14,367 nucleotides of DNA from Bacillota bacterium (GCA_023417635.1 JAEZFF010000023.1:1-14367), one strand, 5' to 3'. Shown: positions 1 through 8,218, counted from the stretch's first letter. Numbers and translations are program-made. The notes: a model not told the origin generated them from the sequence alone.

Positions 1-60
1 GCGGTAAGCAAATAAAAAAATTAAATATTCACAATAATTTACTGAATTCAGTGGCGAATA

Positions 61-69
61 TGGTATAAT
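61..69 (+). promoter_or_regulatory. Extended -10 promoter of the alcohol dehydrogenase gene
   Basis: A TGGTATAAT element (TGn plus a perfect TATAAT) lies 54 bp before the ATG at 124. The -35 region is poor (CTGAAT at 42-47, 16 bp spacing, 3 of 6 matches), which is tolerated when the extended -10 TGn is present. An AAGGA ribosome site at 111-115 precedes the start. The first 60 bases are AT-rich and hold no gene I can support. The promoter is inferred from sequence only. Confidence 0.6.
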
Positions 70-123
70 AAATTAGTATGATTAGCCAAGATGGAAGAAT
101 CTATTGCTGAAAGGAAATGAAAG

Positions 124-1305
124 ATGAACAGTTTTGTCTATCACGCACCTACTGAAGTAATTTTTGGACGCGGAACGGAGCAAGATGCCGCTGCTGCAGT
201 AAAAAAATACGGCGGGACGAACGTCCTGCTGGTTTACGGTGGAAAAAGTGCCGAAAAAAGCGGCCTGCTTGGACGCATTGAGCAGGAGTTAACGTCAGCT
301 GGCCTGCCGTACAAAACACTTGGCGGCGTTCAGCCGAACCCGCGCGTAGAACTTGCACAAAAAGGTGCAGAGATTGCTGTGGAATCAGGCATCGATTTTA
401 TCCTGGCTCTTGGCGGAGGCAGTGTCATAGACACAGCTAAGGCTGTTGCAATCGGCGCTGCTAACCCGGAAACGCCAATTTGGGATTTCTGGCTGCAAAA
501 AGCCGAAGTAAAGAAGAACCTGCCGGTTGGCGTTGTACTTACAATTTCAGCGGCAGGAAGCGAAATGAGCGCATCTGCTGTGCTGACGAACGAGGCAACG
601 CATGAAAAACGCGGCCTACACACAGAACTTCACCGCCCACGTTTTGCAATTCTTGACCCGCAGCTGACTTTCACACTGCCCAAATACCAGGTCGCCTGCG
701 GTGTGGTAGACATTATGATGCATACCATGGAGCGCTTTTTCACGCTTTCTGAAGGCGATGAGATGACGGATGAGCTAGCCGAGGCACTTCTGCGCGTGGT
801 GATTCATAACGGAAAACCCGCAGTCGAAAATCCGCATGATTATGGCCCAATGAGCGAGCTGATGTGGGCAGGAAGCCTTTCGCACAATGGTCTGACCGGC
901 CTTGGAGCTGTCAGCGATTTTGCAACACATCAGCTTGGGCATGAGCTGAGCGCCATGTTTGACGTTGCTCACGGTGCCAGCCTTGCTGCCGTTTGGGGTT
1001 CCTGGGCGCAATACTGCTATGGGCAGAAGCCGGAACGTTTTGCCTGCTTTGCCGAAAAAGTCTGGGGTGTTAAGGGGAAAGACACGGAAGAAACCGTTCA
1101 GCTTGGCATTCAAAAAACGGTAGAATATTTCCACTCCCTAGGTATGCCAGTCTGCTTTACTGACCTTGGCATTGGCGTACAAAGTGACGAAACCCTTCGC
1201 GAGCTTGCGGACCGCTGCGTTTTCCGCGGGACGCGAACTGTTGGCAATTTCCGCAAACTTGGCCGTGAAGACTGCTATGCCATCTACAAAGCCGCTAACC
1301 ATTGA
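124..1305 (+). CDS. Iron-type (group III) alcohol dehydrogenase, butanol dehydrogenase-like
   Basis: This is a 393-residue cytoplasmic NAD(P)H-dependent alcohol/aldehyde oxidoreductase of the Fe-ADH family, nearest in layout to clostridial butanol dehydrogenase (BDH) and E. coli YqhD. The N-terminal dinucleotide domain carries GG at 39-40 and GGGSVID at 97-103. The C-terminal all-helical domain has the four metal ligands in family spacing: D196 and H200 (VVDIMMH), H269 (ATHQ) and H283 (DVAHGA), matching the D194/H198/H267/H281 pattern of YqhD. Length is normal and nothing is broken. It is monocistronic with its own promoter and converges on phoR with a 36-bp gap; I see no terminator in that gap. 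The likely role is reduction of fermentation aldehydes to alcohols. Exact substrate and cofactor cannot be read from the sequence. Confidence 0.93.
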   Translation: MNSFVYHAPTEVIFGRGTEQDAAAAVKKYGGTNVLLVYGGKSAEKSGLLGRIEQELTSAGLPYKTLGGVQPNPRVELAQKGAEIAVESGIDFILALGGGSVIDTAKAVAIGAANPETPIWDFWLQKAEVKKNLPVGVVLTISAAGSEMSASAVLTNEATHEKRGLHTELHRPRFAILDPQLTFTLPKYQVACGVVDIMMHTMERFFTLSEGDEMTDELAEALLRVVIHNGKPAVENPHDYGPMSELMWAGSLSHNGLTGLGAVSDFATHQLGHELSAMFDVAHGASLAAVWGSWAQYCYGQKPERFACFAEKVWGVKGKDTEETVQLGIQKTVEYFHSLGMPVCFTDLGIGVQSDETLRELADRCVFRGTRTVGNFRKLGREDCYAIYKAANH

Positions 1306-1341
1306 GCCTGAAGCAAACAATGGCGTGAGAAATTTAATACA

Positions 1342-3072
1342 TTAACAAGGACTCTCAGTCGGCAGGGTAACCGTGATTTCGGTTCCTCTGCCGACTTCAC
1401 TTTTCAGACCGATTTTTCCATGGTACAGTTCTACAATGTGTTTTACAATGGAAAGCCCAAGCCCGGTGCCGCCCATTCTGCGGCTGCGGCTTTTATCCAC
1501 GCGGTAAAAGCGTTCGAAAATGCGCCCCTGTGCTTCCGGTGGGATGCCGACGCCGGTGTCGGCAACGGTGAGGGTAACGGAATCAGTCTGTTGAGCAACA
1601 GTGACGAAAACGCTGCCGCCCGGGCGATTATATTTTACGGCATTGTCAATCAAGTTCAAAGTAAGCTGCATCATGCGGTCCGGGTTAGCGTTCAAAATGC
1701 CGTCTTCGCCGGAAACGGTAACTTTCACGTTTTTCTCGGCAGCCTGAACGGACAGTGACTCCGCGGCTTTTGCTGCCACGCCCAGCAAGGCGACGCGCGC
1801 TTTTCCGGCATCTTCCGCGGTGGATTCCAGCTCGGAAAGTTTCAGTATATCGCTAATCAGCACAATCATGCGGTCAGTTTCGGAAGAGATCCGCGAAAGG
1901 CCCTCTGAAATTTTTTGTGGGTCTGCCACAATGCCGGACTGAATCAGTTCGGTAAAACCCTTAATGGAGGTAAGGGGTGTTTTCAGTTCATGCGAAGCAT
2001 TCGCTACAAACTCAGAACGAATTTGTTCTGCGCGGCGTTCGGCAGTCACATCTGTAAGCAGCAGAATCACGCCGCCCGCGTCGCTGCCGCCTTCTTCGCC
2101 TGTTACAGGGCTGACGGAAAACAGGACAATACGGTCGCTTTCCGGCAGAATAAGGTCAAATGAATCCGGCGCGCCGCTTTGCGCGGCTTCTTTAACCGAT
2201 TCATTTATGCGGGGAACGCGCGTCAGGCAAAGCAAATTTTTGCCTTCTGGGTGGACATCGGCACCGAAAAATGAGCGTGCCGAGCGGTTAATCAGCAAGA
2301 TGCTCTGCGCGTGGTCCAGCATGACAAGGCCTTCGTTCATATTGTCAAGCAGATAGGAGATCCGCTTTCGCTCCGCGGTCAGTTCCGTAAGTGTTCCGGC
2401 AATCTTATGTGAAAGTTCATTGATTTGCTGGGTGATGGGCGCCAGTTCCCGATATTCCGGTTCGTGCAGATTGCCGCCGTACTCGCCGCTGTTAATAGTT
2501 TCCAGCGAAGCGGCTACTTCGCCAAAAGGTTTCGTTACGCCCTTCGCCATACGCCATGCGAGAAACGGTGTGAAAACAAGCGCGGGCAGCATTCCGAGCA
2601 GCAGCCCCGGCAGAAGGGACCAAACATGGTCGTAAAGGCTTTTTAGATTTGTTGCCAGGCGCACGATTGTGCCGTCCGGCAGCTTTTTTGCAGTGTAAAG
2701 CATATCTATGCCAATCGTGGAAGAGTGGCGAACTTCTTCGCCGTACCTGCCTTTCAGTGCTGCCTGTACTTCTGCGCGCGCAAGATGGTTTTCCATCACT
2801 GCCGGGTTTGCATCACTGTCACCCAGAACGGTGCCGTTTGGGGCAATAAAGGTCACGCGCAGCGAGTCCGGCGCAATTTTGGCCAGCTTTTTGGCAAGGG
2901 TAGCATAATCGGAAGTGTTTTCCGCTGCTGAAACCATGTTCAGCAGTTCCCGCATTTCCGTTTTCCGTGTGTCTAGGTACTGCTGCTGCATGGTATAGAC
3001 CGAGATGATTCCGAAAATCACCAGCGCTGCAAGCGCCACAAGAAGGCTGCGCAGAATAAATGCTTTTTTCAC
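1342..3072 (-). CDS. phoR: PhoR, phosphate-responsive sensor histidine kinase
   Basis: This 576-residue membrane histidine kinase phosphorylates PhoB when phosphate is scarce. Order: membrane segment 1 at about 4-28, an external sensor region of about 120 residues, membrane segment 2 at about 152-174, a HAMP linker, and a PAS domain at about 238-342. The HisKA domain follows with phospho-accepting H361 (NASHELKTPL). The ATPase domain has the N box (N473 and N477 of LNLIDNAVKYN), G1 (DTGVGIP from 505), F box (FERFYR from 519) and G2 (GGTGLGLS from 534). I chose the GTG start at 3072 because GGAGGAG at 3084-3078 sits 5 nt before it and the membrane helix follows at once. An in-frame TTG at 3126 would overlap the phoB stop, but lacks a ribosome site and would translate through a terminator-like hairpin. 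It is the last gene of the pst-pho operon. Confidence 0.93.
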   Translation of the reverse strand: MKKAFILRSLLVALAALVIFGIISVYTMQQQYLDTRKTEMRELLNMVSAAENTSDYATLAKKLAKIAPDSLRVTFIAPNGTVLGDSDANPAVMENHLARAEVQAALKGRYGEEVRHSSTIGIDMLYTAKKLPDGTIVRLATNLKSLYDHVWSLLPGLLLGMLPALVFTPFLAWRMAKGVTKPFGEVAASLETINSGEYGGNLHEPEYRELAPITQQINELSHKIAGTLTELTAERKRISYLLDNMNEGLVMLDHAQSILLINRSARSFFGADVHPEGKNLLCLTRVPRINESVKEAAQSGAPDSFDLILPESDRIVLFSVSPVTGEEGGSDAGGVILLLTDVTAERRAEQIRSEFVANASHELKTPLTSIKGFTELIQSGIVADPQKISEGLSRISSETDRMIVLISDILKLSELESTAEDAGKARVALLGVAAKAAESLSVQAAEKNVKVTVSGEDGILNANPDRMMQLTLNLIDNAVKYNRPGGSVFVTVAQQTDSVTLTVADTGVGIPPEAQGRIFERFYRVDKSRSRRMGGTGLGLSIVKHIVELYHGKIGLKSEVGRGTEITVTLPTESPC

Positions 3073-3088
3073 TGCCGCTCCTCCGTTC

Positions 3089-3115
3089 AAAAAGGCCGGC
3101 ATTTTTCTGCCGGCC
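3089..3115 (-). terminator. Terminator-like hairpin between phoB and phoR
   Basis: Read on the minus strand, GGCCGGCA (3115-3108), a GAAAAA loop and TGCCGGCC (3101-3094) form a perfect 8-bp GC-rich stem followed directly by TTTTT (3093-3089). This is the form of an intrinsic terminator, but it sits inside the operon just after the phoB stop and before the phoR ribosome site. It probably lets part of the transcripts through and so lowers PhoR relative to PhoB. The structure is seen; the attenuation is inferred. Confidence 0.7.
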
Positions 3116-3122
3116 GGAAATT

Positions 3123-3812
3123 TCAAGCGTTCAATTTATACCCTATGCCGCGCACGGTGGAAATCAATCCTCCGTCGGAAATGCCATCGCCAAGTTTTTG
3201 GCGCAGGCTGCGAATGTGCATATCGAGCGTGCGGGTTTCCCCTGCATAGCCGTAACCCCACACGCGGTCAAGAAGCTCATCGCGCGTCATGGCACGCCCG
3301 GGGTTTTCCATGAGGCAGCGCAGCAGGCTGAATTCTTTTAGAGTCAGCTCAATGGACTTTCCGTTTAGCGTAACTTCGTGCCGTGCGCTGTCGAGGTGAA
3401 GGCCGCGGCATTCGCAGACTGTATCTTTCACGGGAGTTCCTGCCGAGCGCCGAAGTGCCGCACGCACACGCGCCATCAGTTCCAGCACACCGAAGGGCTT
3501 TGTTATGTAGTCGTCGGCGCCGAGATCCAGCCCCGCGACTTTGTCGGTTTCGCTGCTTTTTGCCGTGAGTATCAGAACCGGGATGTGTGAAGTTGTCGTG
3601 TCGGTTTTCAGCTTTTTCAGAGCATCCAGACCATCCATCCGGGGGAGCATCAGGTCAAGCAAAATCACATCCGGCAGGCACCCAGCCAGCGCGTCAAACA
3701 TTTCCACGGCGTCTTCAAACCCGGTCACCAGCAGCCCGCAGGATTCCAGCGCACAGCGGATGATTTCACGGATGTTTTCGTCGTCTTCCACAACATAGGC
3801 CTGTTTCTGCAT
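3123..3812 (-). CDS. phoB: PhoB/PhoP, OmpR-family phosphate response regulator
   Basis: This 229-residue DNA-binding regulator is activated by PhoR. The receiver domain (about 5-120) has acidic pocket E9-D10-D11, phospho-acceptor D53 (LLDLMLPRMDG), T83 and K105 (ITKPF). The winged-helix DNA-binding domain (about 132-227) carries the expected recognition-helix stretch at 192-208 (ETRTLDMHIRSLRQKLG) and the terminal wing RGIGYKL. Start: ATG at 3812 with AGAGGAGG 8 nt upstream. It follows phoU after 45 bp and precedes phoR after a 50-bp gap holding a hairpin. In Bacillus the orthologue is called PhoP and in many clostridial genomes PhoB. Expected targets are Pho boxes such as that at 8219-8246, so the operon is probably autoregulated. 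It is intact, with a standard length for the family. Confidence 0.93.
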   Translation of the reverse strand: MQKQAYVVEDDENIREIIRCALESCGLLVTGFEDAVEMFDALAGCLPDVILLDLMLPRMDGLDALKKLKTDTTTSHIPVLILTAKSSETDKVAGLDLGADDYITKPFGVLELMARVRAALRRSAGTPVKDTVCECRGLHLDSARHEVTLNGKSIELTLKEFSLLRCLMENPGRAMTRDELLDRVWGYGYAGETRTLDMHIRSLRQKLGDGISDGGLISTVRGIGYKLNA

Positions 3813-3857
3813 AGATGCAGCCTCCTCTGAACAAATGATCGCCGCGCGGGGCTTGAT

Positions 3858-4520
3858 TTAAAGAATTTTTGTGTCTTTGTGCTCGCCGGTAATGGAAAAG
3901 ATGACCCAGCCGCAGATGTTAACGGCATGGTCGCCGATTCTCTCCAGATATTTTGCAATCATCAGAAAATCCACTGCCTGGTCGGCAGCTTCGGGCCGGT
4001 GGGTCAGCACACTGATTAGTTCTTGCTTAATGGTCTCAAACAGACCGTCTACTTCATCGTCACGCTGAATAATTTCACGCGAAGCCGCGGCGTCGCTCTT
4101 TACAAATGCATTGATGCTTCCTCTTACCATGGCAGAAGCGGTGCGTGCCATCAGCGGGATATGCTCCAGCGCCTTGATGAAAGGCTCGTCGCTGAAGCGC
4201 AGGCTGATGTCAGCAATATCGGCTGCCTGGTCGCCAATCCGTTCCATATCTGTCACCATTTTTAATGCGGTGGAAATGGCGCGCAGGTCTTTTGCAACCG
4301 GCTGCTGACGCAGCAGCAAGCTTAGGCAGCGGGCTTCAATCGTGCGGTCGAGGTCATCAATTTGCCGGTCATTTGCAATAATGCTCTTCGCAAGCTCTTT
4401 GTCACGCTTTTCCAGCGCAGTAATGGAATGGTCGATTGCTTCCTCGATCATTCCGCCCATGCGGATTAAGTCAAGGTGCAGGTTTTCCAGTTCTTTGTCA
4501 AATTCGCTTCTTGCGCTCAT
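3858..4520 (-). CDS. phoU: PhoU, phosphate transport/signalling regulator
   Basis: This 220-residue, all-helical cytoplasmic protein links the Pst transporter to PhoR and represses the Pho response when phosphate is plentiful. It shows the family's two-fold internal repeat of three-helix bundles, each with the metal-binding signature ERIGD: residues 93-97 (DMERIGDQAADI) and 193-197 (YLERIGDHAVNI). Length is normal. The ATG at 4520 has a strong GAGGAGGA ribosome site 6 nt upstream. It lies 51 bp after pstB and 45 bp before phoB, so it is co-transcribed with them. No membrane segment is present; it acts at the inner membrane face through PstB and PhoR, as known from E. coli. Nothing is missing. 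Confidence 0.94.
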   Translation of the reverse strand: MSARSEFDKELENLHLDLIRMGGMIEEAIDHSITALEKRDKELAKSIIANDRQIDDLDRTIEARCLSLLLRQQPVAKDLRAISTALKMVTDMERIGDQAADIADISLRFSDEPFIKALEHIPLMARTASAMVRGSINAFVKSDAAASREIIQRDDEVDGLFETIKQELISVLTHRPEAADQAVDFLMIAKYLERIGDHAVNICGWVIFSITGEHKDTKIL

Positions 4521-4571
4521 CAGGATTCCTCCTCACATTATACCGAATTTTGAAATTTTTTAAAGCGGCGG

Positions 4572-5327
4572 TTAACCGAACCGCCCAGTGATGTAATCTT
4601 CCGTCTTTTTATTTTGGGGCATGGAAAAAAGGCGGGATGTTTCGGCGTATTCTATAATTTCACCGTGCAGGAAAAAAGCGGTGCGGTCTGAAATACGCGT
4701 TGCCTGCTGCATATTGTGCGTCACAATCACGATGGTGTATTTTTCTTTCAGCATAGCAATCAGTTCTTCCACTTTCATGGTGGAAATTGGGTCGAGTGCG
4801 CTTGTCGGTTCATCCATCAGCAGAACTTCCGGCTCGACGGCAAGGGCGCGCGCAATGCAGAGGCGCTGCTGTTGACCGCCGGAAAGGCCAAGGGCGTTCT
4901 TGCGGAGCCTGTCTTTTATTTCATCCCACAGTGCTGCACCGCGCAGGCTCTTTTCCACAATCTCGTCCAGCTGCCTGCGGCTTTTTTGCCCGTGGATGCG
5001 CGGCCCATAGGCAATGTTGTCGTAAACCGACATGGGGAAGGGGTTTGGCTTCTGAAACACCATGCCAACCCTTTGGCGCAGCAAGGTAACATCCATTTCC
5101 CGTGTATAGATGTCTTCTCCGTCCAGCAGAACAGAGCCTTCAATTTTTACGTCCGGAATCAGGTCGTTCATACGGTTCAGTGTTTTTAGAAAAGTTGATT
5201 TTCCGCAACCGGAGGGGCCGATGAGTGCTGTTATCTCGTTTGGACCGATTTCGATGCTGATATTTTTGAGGGCGTGCAAATCCCCGTAATGCAGATTCAA
5301 ACAGGAAGTTTTTATTTTTGTTTCCAT
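4572..5327 (-). CDS. pstB: PstB, phosphate ABC transporter ATPase
   Basis: This 251-residue ATPase powers phosphate import through PstC/PstA. Motifs: Walker A GPSGCGKST at 37-45, Q-loop Q92 within FQKPNPFP (a PstB hallmark), signature LSGGQQQR at 148-155, Walker B LLMDEP at 169-174 (D172, E173) and switch H204 (IVTHN). The stretch MSVYDNIAYGPR at 99-110 is also typical of PstB. The ATG at 5327 lies inside the end of pstA (16-bp overlap) with AAAGGAGG 8 nt upstream, so translation is probably coupled to pstA. Length and motifs are normal, and it is assigned as the dedicated ATPase of the transporter encoded just upstream. Confidence 0.96.
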   Translation of the reverse strand: METKIKTSCLNLHYGDLHALKNISIEIGPNEITALIGPSGCGKSTFLKTLNRMNDLIPDVKIEGSVLLDGEDIYTREMDVTLLRQRVGMVFQKPNPFPMSVYDNIAYGPRIHGQKSRRQLDEIVEKSLRGAALWDEIKDRLRKNALGLSGGQQQRLCIARALAVEPEVLLMDEPTSALDPISTMKVEELIAMLKEKYTIVIVTHNMQQATRISDRTAFFLHGEIIEYAETSRLFSMPQNKKTEDYITGRFG

Positions 5328-6226
5328 CTCTTTTTCCTCCTTTCAGGTTCTTCCCCAGTTGTGCGGCGCTCCAGCTTTTCTCCAATTTTACGGGAAGCAA
5401 GGCTGAAGGCGAAAACCAGCAGAATCAGCACAGCGGCGGAAAGGTCGGAGAGCGCCGCAGCGTTTGCGTCAACGCCTTCCGTTTTCAGCGCCCAGATGTG
5501 TACGGCCAATGTGTCTGCCGGGCGGAACGGGTTCAGCGGGGAATCGGGACTGAGCGGGTTCCAGTTTCGAAAGCTCACGTCGGAGCTCATTCCGGATGTA
5601 TAAAGCAGCGCCGCAGCTTCACCGAAACCCCGGCCAGCCGCCATAATCACTCCCGTAACAATGCGCGGCAGTGCCGCCGGGAGCAGAACTTTGCGGATGG
5701 TTTGCCAGTGTGTTGCGCCAAGAGCCAGGCTGCCTTCCCGGTAGCGTTCGGGAACGCCCTGAAGGGCGTCTTCCGTTACGGTAGTCAGCGACGGAATGTT
5801 GAGAATGGAAACGGCCAGAGCACCGGCTATCAGGTTCCAGTGAGAGCCGGTCATTACCAGAAAAACCAGGTAGCCGAACAGGCCGACTACAATGGAAGGC
5901 AGTGAAGCCAGCGTTTCGATGCAGGTGCGCAGAAAATGGGTCAGGCGGCCTTTCCCTGCGTATTCAGCCATAAAAATCCCGGCTGCAATGCCAATCGGCA
6001 TAGAAATGATCAGTGACAGAAACACGAGGTAAATCGTGTTGAAAAACTGAATTCCAATTCCGCTGCGGGTAAAGCTCAGGTATTCCGGTTTAAAAGCCAG
6101 CGCGCCTTTATAAAGAATGTACAGGGTGAAAGCAGCGAGCAGCAGAAGAAAGAAGCCCGCAACGGCATACAGAATTCCAGTAGCGGCACGGTCTGCGGCT
6201 TTTATGCGTTTGTGCGTCGTTTTCAC
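5312..6226 (-). CDS. pstA: PstA, phosphate ABC transporter permease
   Basis: This 304-residue inner-membrane permease forms the phosphate channel together with PstC. About six membrane segments are visible, the first at about 17-42. The cytoplasmic EAA loop that docks on PstB runs from E164 to P186 (EGSLALGA, then LLPAALP). The C-terminal tail, about 279-304, is very basic (RKKRWKQK). The start is GTG at 6226, whose last two bases begin the TGA stop of pstC (a 4-bp GTGA overlap), implying translational coupling. Only a weak GGGGG stretch lies upstream as a ribosome site. The product matches PstA rather than PstC by position in the operon and by motifs such as ETLASLPSIVVGLFG at 104-118. Confidence 0.94.
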   Translation of the reverse strand: MKTTHKRIKAADRAATGILYAVAGFFLLLLAAFTLYILYKGALAFKPEYLSFTRSGIGIQFFNTIYLVFLSLIISMPIGIAAGIFMAEYAGKGRLTHFLRTCIETLASLPSIVVGLFGYLVFLVMTGSHWNLIAGALAVSILNIPSLTTVTEDALQGVPERYREGSLALGATHWQTIRKVLLPAALPRIVTGVIMAAGRGFGEAAALLYTSGMSSDVSFRNWNPLSPDSPLNPFRPADTLAVHIWALKTEGVDANAAALSDLSAAVLILLVFAFSLASRKIGEKLERRTTGEEPERRKKRWKQK

Positions 6227-7125
6227 TTTTTCTCAGCCCCCATTTTCCCAATCAGGCGAATCAGCAGAATAAAGCAGAATGAAATTAGCAGCAGCAGGAG
6301 CGCCATGCTCCAAAGCGCATTGTTCCATTCGCTGCCCTCTGTGGTGTTGCCCATGCTGGCTGTAATTTCCGCCGTTAAGTTTGTTGTTGGGGAAAGCAGG
6401 TTCCCTGGAAACGCCTGCATTTTGCCGATTACCATGGCTACGGCAAGCGCTTCGCCGAAGGCGCGCGCAAGGCCAAGCACAACGCCGGTCAGGATTCCCG
6501 GAACTGCAGCCGGCAATATCACTTTGTAGATTAACTGCCAGCGTGTTGAACCAAGGCCGTACGAAGCTTCTTTGTACTCCTCCGGTACATTTCGGATTGC
6601 ATCTGCCGCAACGCTTGTAATGGTTGGAAAAATCATAACGGCCAGTACAATCGAACCAGCCAAGACGCTGTAGCCGTAATCAAGGTGAAAAATTTTTGCA
6701 AGAAACGGAACAAGAACCGTAAGGCCTACCCATCCGTATACGACGGATGGGATTCCGACAAAGATTTCAACGGCTGGCTGTAAAAACTTCCGCCCGAGGC
6801 GGGGCGAAATTTCCGTCATAAAAAGTGCGGCTGCAATACTGAACGGAGTGGCGATTAACAGTGCCAGCAGGCTGATGATGATGGAACCGACAATAAAGAT
6901 GGCGGCGCCGACTTTGCCGCCATTCCCTTGGGTGGCAGGGTCCCATGCGGAAGAAAACAGAAATTCACCAATGCTGTGGTGGTCGGTAGTAAAAGTTGCT
7001 GTCCCTTTCACAAACAGAAACGCTCCGATTGCGAGCGTCAGAACAATGATAAATACTCCGGCTGCGGTAACGGCCACGCGCCCGAGAGATTCTTTTCGAA
7101 ATTTTTCTTTTCCCAACTGCAGCAT
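6223..7125 (-). CDS. pstC: PstC, phosphate ABC transporter permease
   Basis: This 300-residue inner-membrane permease is the partner of PstA in the phosphate channel. About six hydrophobic segments are visible (roughly 16-40, 73-103, 118-145, 151-172, 206-233 and 269-292). The EAA loop contacting PstB runs from E186 (EASYGLGSTRW) to P209 (VILPAAVPG). The VGIPSVVYGWVG stretch at 123-134 is typical of PstC. The ATG at 7125 directly follows a purine-rich AAAGGGAAGGG, a close but usable ribosome site. A 104-bp gap containing a strong stem-loop separates it from pstS, while its stop overlaps the pstA start by 4 bp. The protein is intact and of normal length. Confidence 0.94.
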   Translation of the reverse strand: MLQLGKEKFRKESLGRVAVTAAGVFIIVLTLAIGAFLFVKGTATFTTDHHSIGEFLFSSAWDPATQGNGGKVGAAIFIVGSIIISLLALLIATPFSIAAALFMTEISPRLGRKFLQPAVEIFVGIPSVVYGWVGLTVLVPFLAKIFHLDYGYSVLAGSIVLAVMIFPTITSVAADAIRNVPEEYKEASYGLGSTRWQLIYKVILPAAVPGILTGVVLGLARAFGEALAVAMVIGKMQAFPGNLLSPTTNLTAEITASMGNTTEGSEWNNALWSMALLLLLISFCFILLIRLIGKMGAEKK

Positions 7126-7154
7126 CCCTTCCCTTTATAATTTTCTGCGCGAAG

Positions 7155-7178
7155 GCCCCGCATTTTTCAATGCGGGGC
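7155..7178 (-). other. Stem-loop in the pstS-pstC gap
   Basis: A perfect 9-bp stem (GCCCCGCAT / ATGCGGGGC) with a 6-nt loop lies between pstS and pstC. It is not followed by a U tract on the minus strand, so it is a poor terminator. It more likely acts as a processing or stability hairpin protecting the 3' end of pstS mRNA, which would raise PstS over the membrane subunits. A small second dyad (CCGGT / ACCGG, 7185-7200) lies just before it in the direction of transcription. Function is inferred from position. Confidence 0.6.
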
Positions 7179-7229
7179 GGATTTCCGGTTTTAGTACCGG
7201 TTTGCATTTTTCCTATCAGTGTGGAAAGG

Positions 7230-8123
7230 TCAGGCAGCCGGTGCGTCACGCTTTACCGTCATTTTACTGTAGAGGCCGTAGCCTTTGTCGGTAATTGTTT
7301 TTTCAAATTCGCTGCTCTTGATATAGTCAAGGAAAGCTTTTGAGGCTCCGCTCGGCTCGCCGTTAGTGTACATATGCTCATAGCCCCAAACGCCATACTT
7401 TCCGCTGTAGATGTTGTCATAATCCGGTTTTGCACTGTCAATGGAAAGCACTTTTACACTGTCATCGGTGAGGTACGAAAAAGCAAGGTAGGCAACAGCG
7501 CCGGGTGTCTGTGCAACATTTTGCTTTAATGTGCCGGAGTTGTCTTCCGTCAGAGCATGGCCGACGGCTTCGCTTTTTCCGTCGAGCGCATATTTTTGAA
7601 AGAGGGAACGGGTGCCGGAAGATTTCGGGCGGTTGATAATGACAATTTTCTGGTCTTTTCCGCCGAGTTCTTTCCAGTTTGTGATTTTTCCGGTGAAGAT
7701 GTCGGCCAGCTGCTGCTTTGTAACATTCGTAATGCCAACCTGTGGATTGGTAACGGCTGCAACGCCGACAACACAGACAATGTGGTCTTTCAGCGCGGAG
7801 GACTTATCTTTCGAAAGCTTTTCTGCGGCGAAAACGTCGGAGTTGCCAATATCTACGGTTTTGTCGGAAACGTTTTGCAGGCCTGTGCCGGAACCGCCGG
7901 CGTTTACGGTAATGGAAACACCGGAGTTTTTGTCGCGGAAACTGTCTGCCGCGGCCTGTACTAACGGCTGCAAAGCGGAGGAGCCGGAAATATGGATAGT
8001 ACCCGTTACAGAAGAACTGTTTCCTGCTGCGGAATTGGAAGATCCGGACTGCCCCCCGCTGCACGCGCACATTGAACCCGCCATGAGGGAAACAGCCAAA
8101 ACAGCCGCAATGATTTTCTTCAT
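7230..8123 (-). CDS. pstS: PstS, phosphate-binding lipoprotein
   Basis: This 297-residue extracytoplasmic binding protein delivers phosphate to PstC/PstA. The N-terminus is a lipoprotein signal (MKKIIAAVLAVSLMAG) ending in a CAC pair. C21 (preceded by A20) is the better lipidation site; C19 would have Met at -1. A Ser/Gly/Asn-rich linker to about residue 40 follows. Phosphate-pocket motifs: GSSALQPL at 47-54, GGSGTGL at 76-82, D91 in DIGNSD, and RPKSSGTR at 165-172, the family's hallmark loop. Start: ATG at 8123 with AAAGGAG about 10 nt upstream. It is the first gene of the operon, just downstream of a three-unit Pho box, so it should be strongly induced by phosphate starvation. Length is normal. 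Confidence 0.96.
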   Translation of the reverse strand: MKKIIAAVLAVSLMAGSMCACSGGQSGSSNSAAGNSSSVTGTIHISGSSALQPLVQAAADSFRDKNSGVSITVNAGGSGTGLQNVSDKTVDIGNSDVFAAEKLSKDKSSALKDHIVCVVGVAAVTNPQVGITNVTKQQLADIFTGKITNWKELGGKDQKIVIINRPKSSGTRSLFQKYALDGKSEAVGHALTEDNSGTLKQNVAQTPGAVAYLAFSYLTDDSVKVLSIDSAKPDYDNIYSGKYGVWGYEHMYTNGEPSGASKAFLDYIKSSEFEKTITDKGYGLYSKMTVKRDAPAA

Positions 8124-8218
8124 GATTACTGCACTCCTTTATTTCTTTAGGTTTTCATTTTTCTTGCTTTTTACACTCTTACTGTATCTTTTTTACAGAT
8201 TGCCAGAAACCATGCGGC

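Noticed and set aside
3070..3126. TTG start for phoR at 3126 giving 594 residues
   Set aside because: There is no ribosome site, it overlaps the phoB stop, and it would translate through the hairpin; GTG at 3072 has GGAGGAG at good spacing and begins just before the membrane helix.
4537..4564. Possible internal promoter before phoU (TTTAAA, 16 bp, TATAAT on the minus strand)
   Set aside because: The predicted start near 4530 would fall inside the phoU ribosome site GAGGAGGA (4534-4527), leaving no usable leader. The pstB-phoU gap is otherwise operon-like.
8170..8197. Two plus-strand TTTACA hexamers 22 bp apart as a second Pho box
   Set aside because: The hexamer expected between them at the 11-bp step reads ACTGTA and does not match. 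They face away from pstS and lie between the main box and its start codon in a T-rich tract, so chance is likely.
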